Shown: one piece after another, positions 56,601 through 64,000 of the stretch | Position numbering within the stretch: position 1 is the first letter of the stretch | Layout of the letters: the number at the start of each line of letters is the position of its first letter | DNA from: Biomphalaria glabrata | Lineage: Eukaryota > Mollusca > Gastropoda > Planorbidae | Reading direction: 5' to 3' | NCBI RefSeq assembly: GCF_947242115.1 | Contig: NC_074716.1 | Span: 47,561,213-47,625,212 of the forward strand | DNA length: 64,000 nucleotides | The notes under the pieces: model-generated | What the model saw: the letters and a program-made list of their open reading frames with translations, nothing else | The model's database searches: none | Told to the model about the DNA's origin: nothing | Translations under genes and position numbers: made by a program

Positions 56601-59600
56601 CTGATCTCAAAAGAAGAATGTGTGTATGACAGACAACACAAAATTTCTTTCAACGTCAGCCTAACTATCAGCTTACTGGCAAAATAATACGAAGAATTGG
56701 AGGAGAATTCTTAAGTAGACGACAAAAGATATATTCAGAGTTGAAGCTTGAAATTCTCTTTTGAGATTCGCAACAAATGTCTGACTGACCTTTTTGTTCA
56801 TTTTGCCTCCTTAGGACAGTGCATCTTATTTTCCAAAGCCTCCATCAAACTCTTGATTTTATTTTTCCAGCTTGTTCTGTTTCTATGTTATAACAATATC
56901 AGTTGGCTGTCTGGTCATAAGGTATGCAATCTGAACCCTGCTAGCTGTCCTGCATGAGGTTTGAGCTAGGATGTATTTATCTTTAATTCTGAAGAAACAT
57001 CCAAAACATGTCCTACCCTCTGCCATCCTCCACTGTCCTGCAGGAGGTTTTGGCTACAATGTAATTATTTTCATTTCTGAAGGAACATCCAAAACTTAAA
57101 ACATCAGATTGATAAGGTTTATGTATGCACAGGGCTCATAAATCTTGAAAGAATATCTGTAAATTATAAATTAAAACAAAAAAGCAAATTTTTTTTACTC
57201 CATTTTATTGAAGTTTTAAGTTATCTTGATTTTACCACTGATCTATGAAAACTAATGGTAAGAACTAGAAATATTATACTTTAACTAAAAAAAAAAAACC
57301 AGTCTGGCATAACATCTATAATCATCTGTTACAATCCATAACTAATTTCTTTTGTATGTATATTTTTGTTTCAATCTAGGGCTATCCAAAGTACCAGGGA
57401 GAAAATGAGATCTGCACTGTACAATTTGAGTGGGAGTCCTATTTATTCTGTCAAAAACTTCCCACCCCTGATAAGGAAGTTCCTTGTGCTGTTGTTAAAG
57501 ATGGAAGTCTTATTGACCTGACACCTTTGATCAAACTGACGGGAGGCTATTCAGTCGATTCAGAGAATGACCAAACCCAAATTTTGATAAATGTTTGCAG
57601 AGACATCACAATTGGTTGGTTCCCTAGTATTTTTACATAAAAAAAATACTTATGCTGATTTACAAATTTCACTTGGTCTATTATCACAAATGGTGGCGCA
57701 GAGGCTGATTAGTAAAGCGCTTGGCTTCTGAGCCAATGTGTCCCGGGCTCTAATCCTGGTGAAGAATGGGATTTTTAGAGTGCATCTGAGTCCACCCAAG
57801 CTCTAATGGGGGAAAGTAAAGGTGGTTGGTGGTTGTGCTGGCTACATGGTACCTTTGTTAACCATGGGCCACAAAAACAGATGGTCTTTACATCACCTGC
57901 TTCATAGATTGCAAGGCTCTGAAAGGGTTACTTTACTCTACTATTATCACAAACAGAACATTTTAACTGAATTGATCACTCCATATGTCCCACCCATAGA
58001 GCACTGTCCTCCATGGGTGTGTCTAGTTGTGTGATATTTCTCCCTCAAAATGTATGGTTTCCATGCTATTTCAGGACATGGACCAAAGGTTTGGAACTTG
58101 GCTCCCCAATTATCTTAGACAAGATTCATGTCATTCAAGAAGAACATTAAGACCTATCTGTTCAAAACTTTGTTTAGATTAGTTGGTCAATTTAAGTTTC
58201 ATGTTTATTATGTCTGTTATGCTATCATGGCTCCTTGAATCTACATTATGTTTTTTAACAGGGTTATATACATTAAATTGTTAGTTTTAATACTAAGGCA
58301 TAGTATTTGTGTTTGATGAGTAAGGAAAATGGAAAAAATGTTGTTTTTTTTATGTGGCAATACAAACCCACCTATAACTTATTATTTTTTTTTTTTCATG
58401 TGGTCTTTTAAAATATCTGTAATTTATGTGTTTAGATGCAACAGTAACTGACGATACTAAAGACTGTGTCAAAGGGTCATCAGCATGCAAAGTTGTAAAT
58501 AAATCAGTGAGTGACAATGGGCGTCCAAAGACTGGACTACAAGCCACAAGTGAAGGAGTGAGACTTGTCTACACCTCCACCATCAGGCCTCCAAGTTGTA
58601 TTATGGATCCATCTACTACTATTAATTTCTATTGCCCAAAACGAGGAGGTGTAAGTAACTTTCAGAATTTTCTGGGAATTAAAGTCAGGTAAAATAAACT
58701 TAAAGGATGCTTTAGAAACTGGTGGGAGGCAACTGTGCATAGGGTTTTCATTGAAATTCACTTGCTCGCCAATACACATTAAGATCAGGAACTCTTTAGA
58801 AATAAGGTTAGAAAAAAATTGGGAGGTTTGAAGCTCGAGGCGTGCAGTTCAGAGAGCCACTTCTTTACCTCTTAGCCATCACAACTCTTTATCTTGAGAT
58901 TGCATAGTAATAGTTGGTGTTCTTTGATGCTTCTGTTACTTTCATTGCACTAAAATTTGTGATGGTTTAGCTTTTTTTTTTATTATAAGCTTAAATTTAT
59001 TTTTATTTTATATAATCTGTTTACAAATTGGCCTTATTGAAAAATAATTATAATGCATTGCAAGTATCAGTAACAGCAATTGTGATGTGTTACACTGCAT
59101 GAAATAGTGTGTATTTACATGAAATTTAAAGACCAGCTTAGGTGCCATCTTGCCTTATCTGACATAGAAGAGAGCACCTGATTGCATGTGGCTTCAGAAC
59201 AAAACAGCTGGAGGTCACTCACAAAGGCAGCGGAATACAAATGTGAGACAAAAAGAAAATCTAAATCAACCACCGGTGGACAATGGTTATGCTTGCCCTG
59301 GATGTGGCGAAATATGTATCTTCGGACTCGAAGATAACTAGCCTTATATATACATGAAATTTGTGGTCTGTGTATCTATATATGTGGTGTGGCTGTATCT
59401 TTGATAGCTTAATTGTAAGATAGTTGCTGTTGGTCTTTTAATAGTTTATTCCTGATTGTCTAGAAAAAAAAAATTTCACATAGCTGATATCAACTCACTC
59501 TTTCTGGCTGGTAAAAATTTATTCTTCCTTAGCCAATCTTGGATCAAGCTGAAATTTTGCAAGAATCAATTTTAAAAAATTCACCATTTAGTTAATTAAC

Positions 59601-62600
59601 TATTAGTAATTAAGTATTTTGTTTGATATTGAACAAGGAAAAGAAATTGTACTGACAAATGTGGTGATATAACTTGAATTAGTCACCTTTTAATGTCTTG
59701 TTTAGAGAAAGGTCATTGCTTAAAAGTTAGAAAAAAACAATAAAACGTTTTATTTTCATAAGCACTTGGCTAGCACAGTGGTTAGTTATTGGCTGGAGGA
59801 GGTTTGAGCCCTCGTGTTCAAGTTAATAACAATTTTGTACTACTTTTTTTTTATTAAATGCATTTAAAAAACAATCATGGTAATATTCACAAGATACCCC
59901 CTTCTTTCTCTCTTCCCCCTCCCTCCTTGTCCAATTGATCCAGACAAATGATAGGATCATAGCACATTGAAATTGCGCTAAACAAAAACAATTGGTAAAA
60001 CTATCTAATTGCACAGATTTATTATTGTTAGTCTAGATCTATTACAAATTAAATAACATCACTAATCCTAACTAATTAATACTATTGCACTTAATATAAG
60101 CTTTGTATATTACATTTTTTTTATTTCTTTACTTGTAAACTTTGCAAAGTATATAAGCTTATTTCATGTGATATGAATAGTATTTGATTGTAATTGAAAA
60201 CTCAGTTGTTGTTTTTTTATAGAGCAAAGGCCCCCATCTTATTAGTGACTTTAAATGGACCTGTTCAATGAATATAGAGTGGTTCACTGAATACGCATGC
60301 CCCACCGATTACATCATCAGCAACACCTGCCAAATGACAGCAGAGAAGCACGGAATTAACATTGACCTGTCACCACTGACGCACAAATCTGGTATATTTA
60401 ATCCTTTAAACAGTAATTTATTAGCATTCAACTTTACTGGTTTGGGCAGGAGGACAATCAATTTTTTTTTCTCTTACTATCTCTTCCACCTGTCAGTTCC
60501 TTCTACAATTCTGTGTCAGTTTTGGGAAATCACAACGTTAAATGGGGATGTTTGACCCACCTCGAATGAAAAAAACCCACCATTTTGTCAAAAATCTGAG
60601 ACTTTAAGTCCAAATGTAAACTTTTTGCCTTGTTTAGGGTTCATCACTTATAAATTTCCAATCAGGCTACTGTGTGGTTTGGAAGTTAGATGTAAAGATA
60701 GGTTCAAATCATACTTATGAAAGATAATAAGTAAGATAATTTTTATTGGTCCAATCAAATGGAAATTCATGACTGCAATTGACCATCTCAGCATAACTAC
60801 TATAACAATAACAATATAGATGTAAATGCAAACAAAATTCGCACACGAAACAAAAACACACTCACTAACCCCATTGGCGCTACAGGCCTTGACCTTTTTC
60901 TAACACATTTTTCTATTTTCATCTGCCTCTTTATCATCAAGCCTTCATGTTCCTGGTCTGCGTTTTTTTTTGCTTGTATTGACAGATTGTCCTTCTGACA
61001 TTCTGTCAAGGTTCCCCTTTATGGTAATCTGTTCTTTCTTATTTCTGTAACTGTGTGGAGGGACTCCACAAAAGAAAATATTAAAAACAAAAAATTAAAA
61101 CCTACTCCACAGGTGGGTCCTACTTGGTGAATGCAACAGAGGGAAATGATCAGTATGTCTACTACATTAATGTCTGTGGCAATGTGGCAGCGTGCAAGGA
61201 TAAAGGTCTTACCCCAGTGTGCCAGAGGAAATGGGATGATGATACATTTGAACAAACAGTTGGAAAATTAAATTTCATGCAGCTCATGTGAGGTTCTTTC
61301 CTCGAATTCTTTAAATATTTTTTTGTTTACTTTTTTTATCACTTGAACAGTAACTTGTACAGCTTTTAACTTTCCTAATATATTTGTTGATTAGAGGATT
61401 GAGTCTTTGAAGGAATATGGGCACGACATGGCCTAAATTGTGCCACTATGCCATAAAATCTCAAATCCAAATCTATTGTTCAAATTCTTTATATATATAT
61501 ATATATTTGTTTACTTTTCAAAGTCGACTTAGTTTTTAAAAACAAAATTGTCCACTTTTGGATGAAACTTAATGTCCATTGCACCTAGGAATGGGTATTT
61601 TCAATTTAAAATATTACATTTTTTATTCAAGACAAATCACTTTGTTCATTTCCTTTATATGAAAGAATATTCAGATATTTCAATAATTGACTAAACATTT
61701 TTTTGTAAAATTTTTGTAATTTGTTTTTAATAGATGGCATAGTCTTTTTCTTATTACCAAATTATTTTTTTTTCGGGAGGTGGGCGGTTAGTAAAAAGCT
61801 AAGCTTAAATATTGACTAAGATATGTAAACTATATTTCATGATAGATATTCTGATGGTAACTTGTTGTTGACTTACAAAGATGGAGACAGCTGTAGTTCC
61901 AAATATAAAAGGGCAACTACCATTGAATTTGTCTGCGATAAAACAGCAGGTAGGCCTACTCTGTCATGACAAATTTTTTTTATACTCTGTAAGTAACTGC
62001 TACTTTAGTGATGGAAAAGGTTAATGCTTTTAACTTTTTTGAACTCATAAAGAATCAAGTTTAGACAGAATAAAGCAGTTTCCTTGAATTTACTAATTCA
62101 TAGTTTCCAATGCTATGGCTAACAAAGGGGTGTTATGTAGTCAGCCCACTAATCAACTCATTTTACTTAATTTAATCATTTAGGGATGGGTGACCTCAGG
62201 GAATTAAGTCTGGATCTGAAATAAAAAATAAAAAAATCTGCAATCTTCAGATTGGCAAAAATCCCAATCCTTTTTTTAAAAATATGAATTGACTAACAAT
62301 CTTAGTGCATGTAAATTCCTAATGTAAACTCAATGAACTTATTTCTAAATTAAGCAGCATCTAGTGTTACAGAAACGTATACAGGAATATATAGTAAAGC
62401 TCTCCTTTCAGACCTTGTGATCTATAGGTCAGATGATGTTAAGTTTGTCTGTTTCTTTGGTCAATGTTTAATGAGGGTGTCATGTGGCCAACACAATGAC
62501 CAACCTACTTTGCTTTCCACAAATAACGTCAGGTACTCATTAGAGTTGGGTGGACTCAATGAACTTATTTCTAAATTAAGCAGCATCTAGTGATACAGAA

Positions 62601-63833
62601 ACGTATACAGGAATATATAGTAAAGCTCTCCTTTCAGACCTTGTGATCTATAGGTCAGATGATGTTAAGTTTGTCTGTTTCTTTGGTCAATGTTTAATGA
62701 GGGTGTCATGTGGCCAACACAATGACCAACCTACTTTGCTTTCCACAAATAACGTCAGGTACTCATTAGAGTTGGGTGGACTCAGTGGCGAACTAAAAAT
62801 TCCAAAATTCAAATTCCCAGTCTTCACTGAGATTCAAACCCAGGACCCTAAGTTTGTAAGCCAAGCGTTTAACCACTCAGCCACCATGCATTGTGATACA
62901 TGAATATATGTCATTGAAAAACACCAACATTTTTTCGCAACATTTGCAGTTAACGACGTAGTTGGAAAACCTGAGTTTGTGCAGCACAATAATTGCTCTT
63001 ATTATTTCCGATGGAGCACAAAGTATGCATGTGTGGAGCCAGTAGAACCAGTTTCCTCGGAGGACTGTAAGGTTCAATTTGGAGGAAAGAAGTATGACCT
63101 CTCAAGTCTTATCAAGAATGAAGGTAAGAGTATTCACAGCTAATAGAATACAAATCTTAATAATGCTCTACTGTTATACTAGTTGGCCTCAAAGTAAAAT
63201 AACAATCAATAGTTAACTATTTTAGTTTAGTTTTCTTCAGGGACATGTTGTTTAACCTTTTAATTTACAAATATTGTTGTAAACTTATGGTTAAACATCT
63301 GTAAAGTTGAAGAAAAAAAGTTTTGATATCTCTAAACTATAGAATAAAAAAAAAGAAGGTTTGTGAAATAAAAATAGCAGATGACTGACCTTCTTTTTAA
63401 TTGATACTTTATTTGTGTGTTCAATGCAGAAACCAATTGGCAAGTCATTACCGGTGAAAATGAGGCTGACAAGCAGAGCTATTTTTTAAATGTCTGCCAC
63501 AATGTTTTACGTACAGATAATACTAAGAACTGTCCTCCAGAAAGTGCCATCTGCAGAACTGGTAGGAATTTTAACTATAGTCCAGATGTTGTTTTTAGTC
63601 TTGTAGGTAGTCTTTTCATCCATTTGTTTAAAATAAAATGTTAGTTATGGCTGTACCAGAAAGTTTAAAAATGTTTGATGCAGGAAATGGTGAAGCTCAA
63701 AGTCTCGGCCAGTTCAAGCAGTCGCTGAAGTACAACCCAGTGACTGACTCGTTAACTCTCAACTACATTGATGGCTCAAAGACAGACATGGGCTGCATCC
63801 GTCAGACCATTGTCAATTTCATCTGCGCTCCAG
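53679..63833 (+). CDS. IGF2R: Cation-independent mannose-6-phosphate receptor, 5' part (continues past the window)
   Basis: This type I receptor carries mannose-6-phosphate-tagged hydrolases from the trans-Golgi to endosomes. Exons: 53679-53794, 56051-56333, 57380-57614, 58436-58650, 60223-60391, 61113-61287, 61846-61949, 62950-63123, 63430-63561, 63684-63833. The last ends at a GTAACC donor, so the gene runs on. That is 1753 nt, 584 residues. The start is ATG in AAAAATGG at 53679, followed by a signal peptide (ITIISF-type core, VIAA|DNC). Four consecutive MRH (CI-MPR repeat) units follow, roughly exons 1-2, 3-4, 5-7 and 8-10. Typical family blocks are TIYEINLC, KEVPCAVV, DLTPLIKLTGGY, INVCRDI, EWFTEYAC, YYINVCG, IYSDGNLLLTY, CSYYFRW and YDLSSL. 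Repeat 3 keeps the VCQ glutamine expected in a sugar-binding repeat. Human IGF2R has 15 repeats, so most of the protein lies beyond the edge. Whether it binds an IGF cannot be judged here. Confidence 0.93.
53830..54330. repeat. Low-complexity TCTAGA / GAGTCAGA-rich tract in CI-MPR intron 1
   Basis: Irregular reiterations of TCTAGA, GTCTAGAG, GACAGTCACA and AGAGTCAGAG without a fixed period. A weaker version continues around 55.38-55.86 kb (CTAGATCTAG). Confidence 0.7.
54331..56050. other. CI-MPR intron 1 remainder
   Basis: AT-rich; no exon seen. The frame-compatible acceptor TATTTCAG at 56043-56050 ends the intron. Confidence 0.5.
56900..57090 (+). repeat. SINE family C relic with duplicated tail
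   Basis: GGCTGTCTGGTCATAAGG head. Then the tail block CTGCA/TGAGGTTT...ATTCTGAAGAAACATCCAAA appears twice (56950-57010 and 57036-57095). It lies in CI-MPR intron 2. Confidence 0.75.
57693..57940 (+). repeat. tRNA-derived SINE, family A
   Basis: AAAGCGCTTGGCTTCTGAGC, GGGCTCTAATCCTGGTGAAG, GAGTCCACCCAAGCTC, GATGGTCTTTACATCACCTG; CI-MPR intron 3. Confidence 0.87.
59140..60000. repeat. Repeat cluster in CI-MPR intron 4
   Basis: A LINE 3' relic (about 59140-59345, RSLTKAAEYKCETKRKSK and a worn Cys tail) is followed by family D (59475-59640) and a SINE relic (59760-59990, CTTGGCTAGCACAGTGGTTA, then TGATCCAGACAAATGATAGG of family B type). Confidence 0.6.
62328..62779. repeat. Recent 226-bp tandem duplication in CI-MPR intron 7
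   Basis: Units 62328-62553 and 62554-62779 differ at one base that I can see (AGTGTTACAG versus AGTGATACAG). Each holds part of a family A SINE, and the junction falls on shared ACTCA. Confidence 0.95.
62395..62885 (-). repeat. SINE family A, partly duplicated
   Basis: Reversed family A: the tail half occurs twice owing to the 226-bp duplication. Only the second continues to GATTCAAACCCAGGACCC (B-box complement) and GCGTTTAACCACTCAGCC (A-box complement). Confidence 0.88.
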
Positions 63834-64000
63834 GTAACCATTTTTTTTAGTTCAGCAACTTGTAAAGGTTATGGGATCAAATGGGTTTTTTTTTTATGTC
63901 TTCTGAATATTGATGTTATTTGTCATGATGTGGCCGAAAATAATAATAAATATTCTTGAGGAAATTTGTCTTACAATTGTGCATTATACGTAACACAATG

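Noticed and set aside
1-64000. LTR retroelements, endogenous viruses or Polintons
   Set aside because: No paired long terminal repeats, gag/protease/integrase, capsid or envelope frames were recognised.

Overview
This 64 kb window is an AT-rich, intron-rich animal genomic segment, about two thirds A+T by eye. It holds three protein-coding genes set among many transposon and SINE copies. The proteins and repeats suggest a mollusc, most likely a heterobranch (planorbid-like) gastropod. That is an inference from protein similarity and the tRNA-derived SINE load, not a database match.

Layout. Positions 1-11.5 kb hold no gene I can support. They contain nested DNA transposons, LINE 3' ends, a fold-back-like repeat with a 29-bp minisatellite, and a hAT-type MITE expanded by a 30-bp minisatellite. 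Positions 11.5-20.9 kb carry a plus-strand gene of at least five exons for a small secreted cysteine-rich protein with one clear WAP (four-disulfide core) domain; its third intron (14.4-19.2 kb) is swollen by nested DNA elements. Positions 20.9-30 kb hold a pentanucleotide microsatellite, a hAT-like element containing a LINE relic, a very clean 304-bp MITE, SINEs and about 4 kb of plain AT-rich DNA. Positions 30.0-53.5 kb hold the complete minus-strand gene FIG4 (Sac-domain PI(3,5)P2 5-phosphatase). I reconstructed it as 23 exons whose phases all agree, giving 966 residues. Positions 53.7-64 kb hold the 5' part of a plus-strand cation-independent mannose-6-phosphate receptor gene (IGF2R/CI-MPR), ten exons that run off the right edge.

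FIG4 and the CI-MPR gene are head to head. Their start codons lie only 132 bp apart, and the gap carries two CACATG E-boxes of the MITF/TFEB (M-box/CLEAR-like) type. Both proteins serve the endosome-lysosome system: FIG4 controls PI(3,5)P2 turnover with PIKfyve and VAC14, and CI-MPR sorts mannose-6-phosphate-tagged hydrolases. A shared bidirectional lysosomal promoter is therefore the most interesting functional hypothesis here.

Transposable elements seen: hAT-type elements with 8-bp duplications; a family with CATAGACATA termini and perfect 8-bp duplications that looks P-like; TTAA-targeting elements; several LINE families as 3' fragments; three tRNA-derived SINE families; and an AT-rich dispersed repeat. 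I saw no LTR retrovirus-like element, Polinton or CRISPR array.
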